Assembly: GCA_937891045.1 (NCBI GenBank)
Contig: CALBEV010000154.1
Location: 1-40,848 of the forward strand
Reading direction: 5' to 3'
Source: an uncultured Burkholderiales bacterium
Lineage (GTDB): Bacteria > Pseudomonadota > Gammaproteobacteria > Burkholderiales > Burkholderiaceae
Length of the DNA stretch: 40,848 bases
Shown: positions 25,296-34,340 of the stretch, piece after piece
Layout of the letters: each line of letters begins with the position of its first letter
How positions within the stretch are numbered: the first letter of the stretch is position 1
Program-made: the position numbers and the translations under genes
Notes under the pieces: generated by a model
What the model was told of the DNA's origin: nothing
Seen by the model: the letters and a program-made list of their open reading frames with translations, nothing else
The model's database searches: none

Positions 25296-26656
25296 GTGCC
25301 AGCCCGATGCAAACGCCCCAACGACCCCGCGTCGTCATCATCGGTGGCGGCTTTGGCGGGCTCGAAGCCGCCAAGGCCTTGACCAAAGCGCCTGTCGACA
25401 TCACCTTGGTGGACAAGACCAACCACCATTTGTTCCAACCCCTGCTGTACCAGGTGGCCACGGCAGGTTTGGCCGCACCAGCCATCGCGGCCCCCACGCG
25501 CAGTTTGTTTCGCGAACAAGCGAACTTGACCACCTTGCTGGCCGAGGTCAGCAACATTGACGCCGCCGGCAAACAAGTGCTCTTGTCGGATGGCAGCAGC
25601 TTGTTGTTTGACCACTTGGTGGTGGCGGCTGGCGCCACCCACAGTTACTTTGGCCATGACGAATGGGCCGCCCACGCGCCGGGCTTGAAAACGCTGGAAG
25701 ACGCGTTTGAAATCCGTCGTCGCCTCTTGTTTGCCTTTTAATCGGCCGAGAAAGAACCGGACCCTGAAAAACGCCAAGACTGGCTGACCTTGTGCGTCAT
25801 TGGTGCTGGTCCCACCGGTGTGGAAATGGCCGGGGCCTTCGCTGAAATCGCCCGCCAAGCCTTGGTCGGTGAATTCCGCCGCATCAACCCGCATGACGCC
25901 CGGATTTTGTTGCTCGAAGGCGGGCCGCGTGTGCTGCAAGCCATGCCCGAAAGCCTGAGCGCCAAGGCCCTGAGCCAACTGCAAAACCTGGGGGTGGAGG
26001 TGCGCTTGAATGCCATCGTCACCTCCATTGATGCCCAAGGTTTGAAGGTTCGTGGCCCTGCGCCTGCGGGTGTGTCGGGGACGGTGGATTACACGATTGC
26101 CAGCAAATGCGTGGTCTGGGCTGCGGGTGTGGCGGCCTCGCCCTTGGGCGCGAACATCGCCCAAAACACCGGCTGCAGCATCGACCGCGCCGGTCGTGTG
26201 GTGGTCAACCCCGACCTGAGCGTGCCGGGTTGTCCCCACATCAGTGTGATTGGCGATTTGGCAGCCGCCATGAGCCACCAACCCGGTAAAAAACCCACGC
26301 CGGTGCCCGGGGTCTCACCGGGGGCCAAACAAATGGGCCACTTGGCCGCGGCCAACATCCTCAAACGCATCGCCGGCAAAGCCACCCATGCGTTCCGCTA
26401 CGCCGATTACGGCAACCTGGCCACGATTGGCCACAACAGCGCCGTGGTTGACTTGAGCACCCCTTTCGGTCCCTTGCGCTTTTCAAAGCGGCTGGCCTGG
26501 TGGTTTTGGTTGCTGGCCCACATTTACTTTTTAATTGGTTTTCGCAATCGTTTGGTGGTTTTGATGGATTGGGCCATGGCCTATGCCAGTTACAGCCGCA
26601 ATGCCCGGGTGGTGGCGGGCACCCTGGAAAAACCCGAACACGTCGGAGAAAGCTGA
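25292..26656 (+). pseudogene. ndh: NADH dehydrogenase-type flavoprotein interrupted by an in-frame stop
   Basis: Together the two halves would encode about 454 aa of a type II NADH:quinone oxidoreductase-like flavoprotein. The first half (149 aa) has the FAD motif VVIIGGGFGGLEAAKAL. After the TAA at 25739-25741 the same frame continues without shift (SAEKEPDPEKRQDW), then the NADH-binding segment CVIGAGPTGVEMAGAFAE, and the second FAD segment HISVIGDLAA. A hydrophobic C-terminal segment (RLAWWFWLLAHIYFLIGFRNRLVVLMDW) suits membrane attachment. Relatives usually have Glu near the stop position, so GAA to TAA is the simplest cause. It could be a genuine nonsense mutation, a sequencing error, or two products with internal restart (TTG at 25790). 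Confidence 0.85.
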
Positions 26657-26682
26657 CTGAGAGGGTTGAATCTGCGTATGAT
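26653..26682 (+). promoter_or_regulatory. Possible promoter of the acyl-CoA synthetase gene
   Basis: CTGACT (26653-26658) and TATGAT (26677-26682) with an 18-bp spacer resemble sigma-70 boxes, ending 47 bp before the ATG at 26730. The -35 box overlaps the stop of the upstream flavoprotein reading frame. This is a pattern match only. Confidence 0.35.
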
Positions 26683-26729
26683 TTGTCTCATCAGCGCACA
26701 GACGCTGGAACCACAACCAGAGACAAACC

Positions 26730-28412
26730 ATGACGACCACTGCCCCCATGCTGCTTCAACGCATCTATGACAACGAACGTGAGCAAGCCAACAACATCTT
26801 CCTGACCCAGCCCACCGGTCAGGGACAGGTGCAAAACCTCACCTGGGCGCAGGCTGTCGATCAATCGCGGCGCATGGCGGCGCATTTGAAGTCTTTGGGC
26901 TTGCCGCATGGGGCCAAAGTCGCCATCTTGTCCAAAAACTGTGCGCATTTCTTCCTCACAGAATTGGCGATTTGGATGGCGGGTTACACCACCGTGGCCA
27001 TCTTCCCCACGGAAAGTGCCGACACCGTGAAGTTTGTGTTGGAACACTCCGAGTCCAGCCTGTTGTTTGTCGGCAAATTGGACGAATGGCCGAAACAAGC
27101 CCCCGGCGTGCCCGAGCACCTGCCGCGCATCGCCCTGCCATTGGCCCCCAGCACCACTTACGACACCTGGGACGCCATCACCGGCCGCACCGAACCCCTG
27201 AGCGGCGAACCCTGGCGCGAGCCCACCGACTTGGCCATGATCATTTACACCTCGGGCTCCACTGGACAACCCAAGGGCGCCATGCATTCCTTCGAGCGCA
27301 TCAGCGCGGCCACCCAAGGCATCCTCGACCGATTGGTGGAAACCATGGGCGGCGACCGTGGCCACCGCATGTTGTCCTACCTGCCTTTGGCCCACGTGTT
27401 TGAACGCGCCTTTGTCGAATCCACCGCCTTCATGCATGGCCGATTGCACGTCTTTTTTGCCGAGTCCTTGGACACCTTCGTGCAAGATTTGCAACGTGCG
27501 CGACCCACCATCTTCATTTCGGTGCCGCGTTTGTGGATGAAATTCCAGCAAGGCGTGTTTGCCAAGATGCCCTCTAAAAAACTCAATCTGCTGCTGAGCA
27601 TCCCCGTGTTGAAAAACGTGGTGGCCCGCAAAATTTTGGTGGGCTTGGGTCTGGATCAAGTCGAGTTGGCTGGCAGTGGCTCGGCCCCCTTGCCGCCCGA
27701 GCTCATTCGCTGGTACCGCCGCCTGGGCTTGAACCTGGTGGAAGGCTATGCCATGACCGAGGACTTCGCCTATTCGCACACCCAGCATGGGAAGTTCAAC
27801 GAACCCGGCTATGTCGGCCCGCCCTACCCCGGTGTGCAAGTGCGCATCAGCGAAGAAGGTGAAGTGCTCATCAAGTCACCTGGGCAAATGCTGGGCTATT
27901 ACAAACGCCCCGACTTGGATGCCCAAAGTTTCACCTCGGATGGCTTCTTCAAAACCGGCGATCTGGGTTCACGCCTGCCGGATGGCCAGCTGAAAATCAC
28001 CGGCCGTTTGAAAGAGCAATTCAAAACCAGCAAGGGCAAGTACGTGGCGCCCGCGCCCATTGAAAACCGATTGAATGCCAACCCCATGGTGGAGTTGTGC
28101 ATGGTGTCGGGTTCGGGCTTTGAAAAGGCTTACGCCTTGGTCGTGCTGGCCGAAGACCTGCGGCCCAAGGTTTCGCAAGCCAGTGTGCGTGCCGAGGTTG
28201 AGCAAGAAATGGCCAATTTGTTGGCCCATGTGAATGCCCATTCCGCAGAATATGAACAACTGAAAATGTTGGTCCTGAGCACCGAGCCTTGGACCATCGA
28301 GAACGGTTGCCTCACACCCACCATGAAAATCAAGCGCAGCCGCATCGAGTTCAATGTGCAACACCAGATTGACAACTGGTACACCCATGACAAAAACGTG
28401 ATCTGGGCTTGA
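26730..28412 (+). CDS. Long-chain acyl-CoA synthetase (AMP-binding)
   Basis: A 560-aa ANL-superfamily ligase that activates a fatty acid with ATP and joins it to CoA. The P-loop YTSGSTGQPKGAM is at residues 173-185. Other motifs are YLPLAHVFERAFVE (typical of long-chain members), GYAMTED for the adenine site, TGDLG, GRLKEQFKTSKGKYVAPAPIEN and the C-terminal catalytic lysine region TPTMKIKRS. The chain is shorter than FACL/LACS proteins and resembles the bacterial AMP-dependent synthetase group. It may feed beta-oxidation, which fits the dienoyl-CoA isomerase 7 kb away, although they are not in one operon. It is convergent with benE (7 bp). Confidence 0.9.
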   Translation: MTTTAPMLLQRIYDNEREQANNIFLTQPTGQGQVQNLTWAQAVDQSRRMAAHLKSLGLPHGAKVAILSKNCAHFFLTELAIWMAGYTTVAIFPTESADTVKFVLEHSESSLLFVGKLDEWPKQAPGVPEHLPRIALPLAPSTTYDTWDAITGRTEPLSGEPWREPTDLAMIIYTSGSTGQPKGAMHSFERISAATQGILDRLVETMGGDRGHRMLSYLPLAHVFERAFVESTAFMHGRLHVFFAESLDTFVQDLQRARPTIFISVPRLWMKFQQGVFAKMPSKKLNLLLSIPVLKNVVARKILVGLGLDQVELAGSGSAPLPPELIRWYRRLGLNLVEGYAMTEDFAYSHTQHGKFNEPGYVGPPYPGVQVRISEEGEVLIKSPGQMLGYYKRPDLDAQSFTSDGFFKTGDLGSRLPDGQLKITGRLKEQFKTSKGKYVAPAPIENRLNANPMVELCMVSGSGFEKAYALVVLAEDLRPKVSQASVRAEVEQEMANLLAHVNAHSAEYEQLKMLVLSTEPWTIENGCLTPTMKIKRSRIEFNVQHQIDNWYTHDKNVIWA

Positions 28413-28419
28413 ACCTGGT

Positions 28420-29586
28420 CTATTCGGCTTTTTGTCCGGACAAGGCCCAAGCCAGCAAGCCCGCCAGTAAACCCCAAAACGCCGAGCTGATGCCCCACAG
28501 GCTGAAGCCGGAAGCGGTGACCACAAACGTCAGAAACGCCGCTTGTCGGTGAGACACATTCTGCAAAGCCGTGGCCAAGGCGTTTGAGATGGTGCCAAAC
28601 AGCGCAATGCCTGCAATCACGGTCACCAAGGCTTTGGGGAAGGCGGCGAACACGCTCACCATCGAGGCCCCGGCCAAACCGGCGATGAAATAAAACACAC
28701 CCGCACTGATGGCGGCGGTGTAGCGCCTCGAGCGATCGGGGTGCGCCTCGGGGCTGGAACAAATGGAGGCGGTGATGGCCGCCAAGTTCACCGAGAAAGC
28801 GCCGAAGGGTGCGAGCACCACATTCGCCACACCAATCCAGCCAATGACCGGCGACAAGGGTGGGTGGTAGTCGTGGGCCCGAAGCGAGGCCACGCCTGGG
28901 ATGTTTTGCGAGGCCATGTTCACAATGAAGAACGGCAAGGCCAAGCTGATGAACCCGGACAGCGTGAATGTTGGGGTGGTCCACACCGGATGCGCCCATT
29001 GCCAATCAATGTCTTGCAAGTGCACCTGCCCTTGCATCGCAGCCAGCACGCCGCCCACCAGCATGGTCAGCACCACGGCATAGCGCGGCGACCAACGCAT
29101 GGTCAGCAAATACACCAAGACCATGATCAAGGGCAACCAGAGTTGCGTGGACATGACCACGAACACATCCAAGCCCAGCCGCAGCAACACACCGGCCAAC
29201 ATGCCAGCCGCCAAAGGCAGGGGCACCCGATCCATGAAGCGTTCAAACCAGCCACTGAAGCCCACCAAGGTGACCATCAGGGATGACATGACAAAAGCAG
29301 CCACCACCTCGCCCATGGGCCAACCTGGCGCAGAGATGATGAGCATGGCCGCACCCGAGGTGGACCACGCGGTGACGATGGGTGTGCGGTAGCGCCAAGA
29401 CAGGCCGATGCACGTGGCCGCCATCCCCATGCCCAAGGCCCATACCCATGAAGCCATTTGGGCAGCATCCGCGCCGGTGGCTTGCGCCGCTTGAAACACC
29501 AAGGCCAAGGAACTGGTGAAGCCCACCAAGACGGTGACCCCGCCAGCGAACACCGTGGACAGCGCCACGTCTTTGAAAAATCTCAT
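28420..29586 (-). CDS. benE: BenE-family transporter
   Basis: A 388-aa inner-membrane protein with about 11-12 hydrophobic segments, of the benzoate:H+ symporter family. Family marks are the N-terminal VFAGGVTVLVGFTSSLALVF, ATCIGLSWRYRTPIVTAWSTSGAA, PFFIVNMASQNIPGVASLRA and LAPFGAFSVNLAAITASIC. No benzoate-degradation genes lie nearby, so the true substrate may be another aromatic or organic acid. It is divergent from the alpha-hydroxy-acid dehydrogenase with only 42 bp between starts, which could mean shared control and a hydroxy-acid substrate, but that is inference. Confidence 0.88.
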   Translation of the reverse strand: MRFFKDVALSTVFAGGVTVLVGFTSSLALVFQAAQATGADAAQMASWVWALGMGMAATCIGLSWRYRTPIVTAWSTSGAAMLIISAPGWPMGEVVAAFVMSSLMVTLVGFSGWFERFMDRVPLPLAAGMLAGVLLRLGLDVFVVMSTQLWLPLIMVLVYLLTMRWSPRYAVVLTMLVGGVLAAMQGQVHLQDIDWQWAHPVWTTPTFTLSGFISLALPFFIVNMASQNIPGVASLRAHDYHPPLSPVIGWIGVANVVLAPFGAFSVNLAAITASICSSPEAHPDRSRRYTAAISAGVFYFIAGLAGASMVSVFAAFPKALVTVIAGIALFGTISNALATALQNVSHRQAAFLTFVVTASGFSLWGISSAFWGLLAGLLAWALSGQKAE

Positions 29587-29628
29587 GGCGCAGAGGCTAA
29601 CATGATGGGATTGAACAGGAGTAACTGG

Positions 29629-30780
29629 ATGTCTGTGATCACGACCATTGAAGATTTGAGAGTGTTGGCCGAAAAACGCGTGCCGCGCATGTTTTACGAC
29701 TACGCCGATTCAGGTAGCTGGACCGAGAGCACCTACCGCGCCAATGAGGATGATTTTCAGAAGATCAAATTCCGCCAGCGTGTTGCCGTGAACATTGAAA
29801 AGCGGGACACCTCCTCCACCATGATTGGCCAACCAGTCGCCATGCCTGTCGCCATCGCGCCCACCGGCATGACCGGCATGCAACATGCCGACGGTGAAAT
29901 TTTGGCCGCCCGCGCCGCCAAAAAATTTGGCATTCCTTTCACGCTCTCGACCATGAGCATTTGCTCGATTGAAGACATTGCCAAGCATGTGGGCGAAGGT
30001 TTTTGGTTTCAGCTGTATGTGATGCGCGACCGCGCCTTCATTGAGCGCTTGATTGACCGTGCCAAAGCCGCCAACTGCGGCGCACTGGTGCTCACCCTGG
30101 ATTTGCAAATCCTGGGGCAACGCCACAAAGATTTGAAAAACGGTTTGTCGGCACCGCCCAAACCCACCCTCGCCAACATCCTCAACCTGATGACCAAGCC
30201 GCGTTGGTGCTTGGGCATGCTGGGCACACCGCGCCGTAGTTTTGGCAACATCGTTGGCCATGTGCAAGGCGTGAACGACATGAGCTCATTGGGCGAATGG
30301 ACCGCCAACCAATTCGACACCACACTCTGCTGGGAAGACGTGGAATGGGTGAAAAAGCGCTGGGGCGGCAAGCTGATTTTGAAAGGCATCCAAGACGTTG
30401 AAGACGCGCAACTGGCGGTGCGCAGCGGCGCTGATGCCTTGATCGTCTCCAACCACGGTGGCCGTCAACTCGACGGTGCAGAGTCCAGCATCAACGCCCT
30501 GCCCCGCATCGTCGATGCGGTGGGCCGTCAGATTGAAGTGCACATGGACAGCGGCATCCGCAGCGGCCAAGATGTGTTGAAAGCCAAGGCCTTGGGTGCC
30601 CAAGGCACCTACATTGGCCGCGCCATGCTGTATGGCTTGGGCGCCATGGGTGAAGAAGGTGTGGCCAAGGCCTTGCAAATCATCCACCGCGAACTCGAAT
30701 TGAGCATGGCCTTTTGTGGCCACACCCAAATCAACACGGTTGACAAGGGCATTCTGCTGCCAGGAACCCTGCCCAATTAA
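29629..30780 (+). CDS. FMN-dependent alpha-hydroxy-acid dehydrogenase
   Basis: A 383-aa member of the L-lactate/glycolate/mandelate oxidase family. The FMN phosphate and substrate residues are visible: MPVAIAPTGMTGM, YVMRDR, LTLDLQILGQRHKDLKNGLSA, K252 (LILKGI), the catalytic H276 and R279 in SNHGGRQLDGAESS, and DSGIRSGQDVLKAKALGA with IGR for the phosphate. It is most like the LldD branch. The start at 29629 was chosen for AGGAG 9 nt upstream; an alternative ATG at 29602 adds nine residues. Electrons probably go to quinone or an acceptor rather than O2. It precedes the molybdoprotein gene by 53 bp, including an eight-T run. Confidence 0.9.
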   Translation: MSVITTIEDLRVLAEKRVPRMFYDYADSGSWTESTYRANEDDFQKIKFRQRVAVNIEKRDTSSTMIGQPVAMPVAIAPTGMTGMQHADGEILAARAAKKFGIPFTLSTMSICSIEDIAKHVGEGFWFQLYVMRDRAFIERLIDRAKAANCGALVLTLDLQILGQRHKDLKNGLSAPPKPTLANILNLMTKPRWCLGMLGTPRRSFGNIVGHVQGVNDMSSLGEWTANQFDTTLCWEDVEWVKKRWGGKLILKGIQDVEDAQLAVRSGADALIVSNHGGRQLDGAESSINALPRIVDAVGRQIEVHMDSGIRSGQDVLKAKALGAQGTYIGRAMLYGLGAMGEEGVAKALQIIHRELELSMAFCGHTQINTVDKGILLPGTLPN

Positions 30781-30833
30781 GGCTTTGTTTTTTTTCGTAA
30801 GCTTCAGTCTCATTACCAATCTTGGAGATTTTC

Positions 30834-32984
30834 ATGACCGCTTCATTGCAACGTCCGGATCGCCGTCAATTTTTGCAACAAGCCTCGGCACTCTCCGGCG
30901 CCTTGGTCTTGGGTTTCCAGGCGCCAGCCGCCATGGCTGCGGGCAGCAGTGGTGTCACAGAAGTCACGCATTGGATCGTCATTCAGCCCGATGACAGCGT
31001 CATCATTCGCATCGCTCGCACCGAATTGGGTCAAGGCTCCATGACGGGCTTGGCCATGCTGGTGGCAGAAGAATTGCAATGCGATTGGTCCAAAGTTCGC
31101 GCCGAGTACGCCAATGTCAACGAACACATGCGGCGAGACAAGATTTGGAAAGACATGACCACCGGTGGTAGCCGGGGTATTCGGGAATCTCACGAATACT
31201 TGCGTCAAGCGGGTGCTGCTGCTCGGACCATGCTGGTCACTGCGGCTGCACAACAATGGAAGGTGCCTGCGGCGCAATGCCAAGCGGCCAACAGCGTGGT
31301 TTCGCATCCTTCGGGCAAACGCGCCACCTACGGTGAATTGGCGGGCGTGGCCAGCAGCTTGCCCGTGCCCACCAATGTCAAGCTCAAAGATCCCAAAGAC
31401 TGGCAACTCATTGGCACCTCGCCTCCCCGCTTGGACCTGCCAGCCAAAATCGATGGCTCACAACTCTATGCTGTTGACATCCAATTGCCAGGCATGCTGC
31501 ATGCAGCCATTCACCAATGTCCGGTGTTTGGTGGCAAGGTCAAAAGCGTGGATGACAGCAAGGCCCGCAACATGCCGGGTGTGCGCAAAATCGTCACCAG
31601 CGACGAATGGGTGGCGGTGGTGGCTGGCAATTGGTGGCAAGCGCACAAAGCGGTGCAAGCTTTGAAAGTGACCTGGGACAACGGCGCCAATGGCGCTGTC
31701 AACAGCGACAGCATCATGCGCAAGTTGAAGCAAGACTTGGCCGCTGACAAAGCCCCAATTGCCCGCAAAGACGGCGATACCACCAAGGCTTTCGCCAGTG
31801 CGCACAAAGTGTTGGAAGCCGAGTACTTCACCGGCTTTGTCAACCACGCCACCATGGAGCCGCAAAACGCCACGGCGCTTTACAAGCCTGATGAACTGCA
31901 AGTGTGGGTTGGTACGCAAAACGGAGAGGCCTCCATCAATGCGGCTGCACAAGCCTCTGGGCTGCCCGTGGCCAAGATTCAAATCCACAAAATGCACGCC
32001 GGTGGTGCTTTTGGACGCCGGGTCATGCACCAAGACTACACGATACAAGCCGTGAAAATCGCCATGACCATGCCGGGCACACCCATCAAGCTCATGTGGT
32101 CTCGCGAAGAAGACATGCGCCAAGGCCGTTACCGCCCTGTTTCTCTGGTCAAGCTGCGCGGTGCCTTGAACAAAGACGGTGAGTGGACTGCTTGGGAAGC
32201 CCGTCAGGCCGACCAATCGATTGCGATCACGGTCCTGCCAGCCATGATCAAAGACGGCATTGACCCGATCAACACCCGGGTGTTTCGCGACAACCCCTAT
32301 GCGGTGCCCAACTTCACCAACGAGTACATGCTGAACCAGTTCCATGTGCCGCCGGGCTTTTGGCGTGCCGTGGCGCACACCAACAACCCGTTTTACCGGG
32401 AATGCTTCATTGACGAGTTGGCCCATGCCGCAGGCAAAGACCCCTACGCATTTCGCCGCCCTTTGCTGCAAGGGAAGAAAGACCAGGCCGTGCTTGATGC
32501 CGTGGCGAAAGCGATAGGCTGGGACAAGCCCGCAGCCAAAGGAGTTCACCGTGGCATTGCGGTTGTGGATTCCTACGCCAGTTTCACAGCAGCAGCGGTG
32601 GAGTTGTCGGTGCAAGACAAGGAAATCCATGTGCACCGCGTGGCCGTGGCCATCGACTCAGGCTATGTGGTGCATCCTGATGCTGTCAAGGCGCAAATTG
32701 AAGGTGGTGTGATTTGGGGTCTGTCGGCCCTCATGTTCGAAGACATCACGATCGACAAAGGTGCGGTGGTGCAAGGTAATTTTGGCGACTACCCCTTGGC
32801 CCGCATGAGCCATGCCCCCGAAGTCATCAGCGTGTTGGTGCCTACTGGGAATTTTTGGGGCGGGGTTGGTGAGCCACCGATTGGCGGCGTGATTCCAGCG
32901 GCCATGAATGCTTTGTTCAGCGCCACCGGAGAGCGTATCCGCTCCTTGCCTTTGCGACACCATGGGTACAGCTTCAAAACCTGA
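30834..32984 (+). CDS. Tat-exported molybdenum hydroxylase large subunit (IorB-like)
   Basis: A 716-aa xanthine dehydrogenase-family molybdopterin-binding subunit of the isoquinoline 1-oxidoreductase beta-subunit group. A twin-arginine signal (RR at 10-11, DRRQFLQQ, cleavage near AAMAAG) sends the folded enzyme to the periplasm. Cofactor-binding GGAFGRR is at 390-396, RTELGQGSMTG at about 61-71, and the active-site Glu is probably E680 in GGVGEPPIGGV. The ATG at 30834 has GGAG 6 nt upstream. The usual small [2Fe-2S] subunit (IorA) is absent on both sides; the neighbours are a hydroxy-acid dehydrogenase and an M48 protease. Its substrate and electron partner are unknown; aldehyde or N-heterocycle oxidation is typical of the family. 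Confidence 0.9.
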   Translation: MTASLQRPDRRQFLQQASALSGALVLGFQAPAAMAAGSSGVTEVTHWIVIQPDDSVIIRIARTELGQGSMTGLAMLVAEELQCDWSKVRAEYANVNEHMRRDKIWKDMTTGGSRGIRESHEYLRQAGAAARTMLVTAAAQQWKVPAAQCQAANSVVSHPSGKRATYGELAGVASSLPVPTNVKLKDPKDWQLIGTSPPRLDLPAKIDGSQLYAVDIQLPGMLHAAIHQCPVFGGKVKSVDDSKARNMPGVRKIVTSDEWVAVVAGNWWQAHKAVQALKVTWDNGANGAVNSDSIMRKLKQDLAADKAPIARKDGDTTKAFASAHKVLEAEYFTGFVNHATMEPQNATALYKPDELQVWVGTQNGEASINAAAQASGLPVAKIQIHKMHAGGAFGRRVMHQDYTIQAVKIAMTMPGTPIKLMWSREEDMRQGRYRPVSLVKLRGALNKDGEWTAWEARQADQSIAITVLPAMIKDGIDPINTRVFRDNPYAVPNFTNEYMLNQFHVPPGFWRAVAHTNNPFYRECFIDELAHAAGKDPYAFRRPLLQGKKDQAVLDAVAKAIGWDKPAAKGVHRGIAVVDSYASFTAAAVELSVQDKEIHVHRVAVAIDSGYVVHPDAVKAQIEGGVIWGLSALMFEDITIDKGAVVQGNFGDYPLARMSHAPEVISVLVPTGNFWGGVGEPPIGGVIPAAMNALFSATGERIRSLPLRHHGYSFKT

Positions 32985-34335
32985 TGCCAGATTGCCAGCC
33001 ACGGGCCTCAGCCCTTGGCTTGGCCTGTTGATTTCTCTGGCTTTGGGGGGGTGCAGCAGCACCCGACCCACCGCCGTGGATGTGGATCGCAAACAAAACT
33101 TGGCCGTGCCCCAAGTGGCCGCCGATGTGGTGAGCAAGCTCAGCAACTTCACCGACCGCACCCTCTACCGCGCCCAGGGTTTGCTGGACACACCTTACGT
33201 GCAATACCAAGATGAACGTGTTCAAGCCATGTTCAAGCGCTTGATTGCGCAGGTGGACGTGATTCATCCTGAAGCCTCCACTTGGGATTGGGAAATCCAT
33301 GTGGTCGACCGTGGCCGGGTGAATGCCTACACCGTGGGTGCGGGCAAAGTGATGGTCTACCGCGGTTTGATCGAGCACTTGCCCCTCACAGAAGACGAAT
33401 TGGCCTTCATCTTGGCGCATGAAATAGCCCACAACCTGCGCGAGCACATGCGGGAGTATTGGAGCAACTATGTGCCCATTTATGCCGCCGGTGTGGGTTT
33501 GTCGCAAGCCTTGTCGCCCTGGGCCAGCGCCATGATCATCGACTATGGTGTCGACAAAAACCTGTCGCGCACCAAAGAAATCGAAGCCGATCGCATTGGC
33601 TTGGAGTTGATGGCGCGGGCCGGTTTCAATCCAGCGGCAGCTCAAAGCACCTTTCAAAAGTTCTACCAAGAAGAACAGATGAGCAGAGACGCCTTGGGCT
33701 ATCTCCAATTGATTCCACGCTGGACCTATTTGCGCACCCACCCGCTGTCGGAAGACCGCGAAACCGATGTCCGGGAACAGCAAAACAACATCAACGACAT
33801 CTACGAACTCAGCAGCAAATACGCAGCCGCTGAAAAACCATTGAGCGCCAAGACGACTGTCAATCAAGACTACATCGACGACTACGAAAAACTGTATTTG
33901 GTGGGCCGCATCGCGCCCGAAACCGTGTTCACGCGGCTGGTGCATGCTGAACAGGATGTGAGTTTTGGCACCGACTTGGGCTACGGATGGATGCTGCACC
34001 GCAGCCCGCAAGGGGGCCTCAATTTGCATGCTGGCCTGACTTTGTTTCATGGCGATCCGCAAATTCGGGGCAACTTTGGCGGTGTGTTCACTGAACTGGG
34101 CTGGGTGTTCAACCCGAATTGGCAGGTGTATGGTCGTTGGGTCTCCGCAGAAGACATCGATGGCTATGACCAGCGCAAACAAAAATTATCGGCCGGTGTG
34201 CGCTGGGGTAATTACAACCTCGGCCATTTGTACTTGGAGTTGGGCCAGGGTCGCGCCCAAGTCAACCGCAGCCGTGTCTGGACCCACCAGACACAAACAG
34301 AATTTGGCTACGCCTTCAATTTCGGGATTTTCTAA
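32962..34335 (+). CDS. M48 family metalloprotease, lipoprotein
   Basis: A 457-aa Zn protease, probably attached to the membrane through a lipobox cysteine (C31 in ISLALGGC). The zinc site is H153-E154-H157 (LAHEIAHNLREH) with a third ligand E206 in KEIEADRIG. This resembles the periplasmic BepA/LoiP-type proteases that watch over outer-membrane assembly. After a TPR-free linker, the last ~150 residues are rich in alternating aromatic/hydrophobic beta strands (GWMLHRSPQGGLNLHAGL ... YAFNFGIF) and end in Phe, as in outer-membrane beta proteins. It overlaps the molybdoprotein gene by 23 bp. No strong ribosome site is visible. Confidence 0.85.
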   Translation: MGTASKPDARLPATGLSPWLGLLISLALGGCSSTRPTAVDVDRKQNLAVPQVAADVVSKLSNFTDRTLYRAQGLLDTPYVQYQDERVQAMFKRLIAQVDVIHPEASTWDWEIHVVDRGRVNAYTVGAGKVMVYRGLIEHLPLTEDELAFILAHEIAHNLREHMREYWSNYVPIYAAGVGLSQALSPWASAMIIDYGVDKNLSRTKEIEADRIGLELMARAGFNPAAAQSTFQKFYQEEQMSRDALGYLQLIPRWTYLRTHPLSEDRETDVREQQNNINDIYELSSKYAAAEKPLSAKTTVNQDYIDDYEKLYLVGRIAPETVFTRLVHAEQDVSFGTDLGYGWMLHRSPQGGLNLHAGLTLFHGDPQIRGNFGGVFTELGWVFNPNWQVYGRWVSAEDIDGYDQRKQKLSAGVRWGNYNLGHLYLELGQGRAQVNRSRVWTHQTQTEFGYAFNFGIF

Positions 34336-34340
34336 GCCCC

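Noticed and set aside
25739..25741. Recoded stop codon (selenocysteine or pyrrolysine) in the flavoprotein
   Set aside because: The codon is TAA, which is not used for either, and the position corresponds to an ordinary Glu-rich linker in relatives.
30747..30795. Terminator before the molybdoenzyme gene (T8 run at 30788-30795)
   Set aside because: The only hairpin (GGGCA/TGCCC) ends about 13 nt before the T-run, too far for an intrinsic terminator.
31458..32636. 392-codon frame antisense to the molybdoenzyme gene
   Set aside because: No domain, and the plus-strand gene has full-length family motifs.
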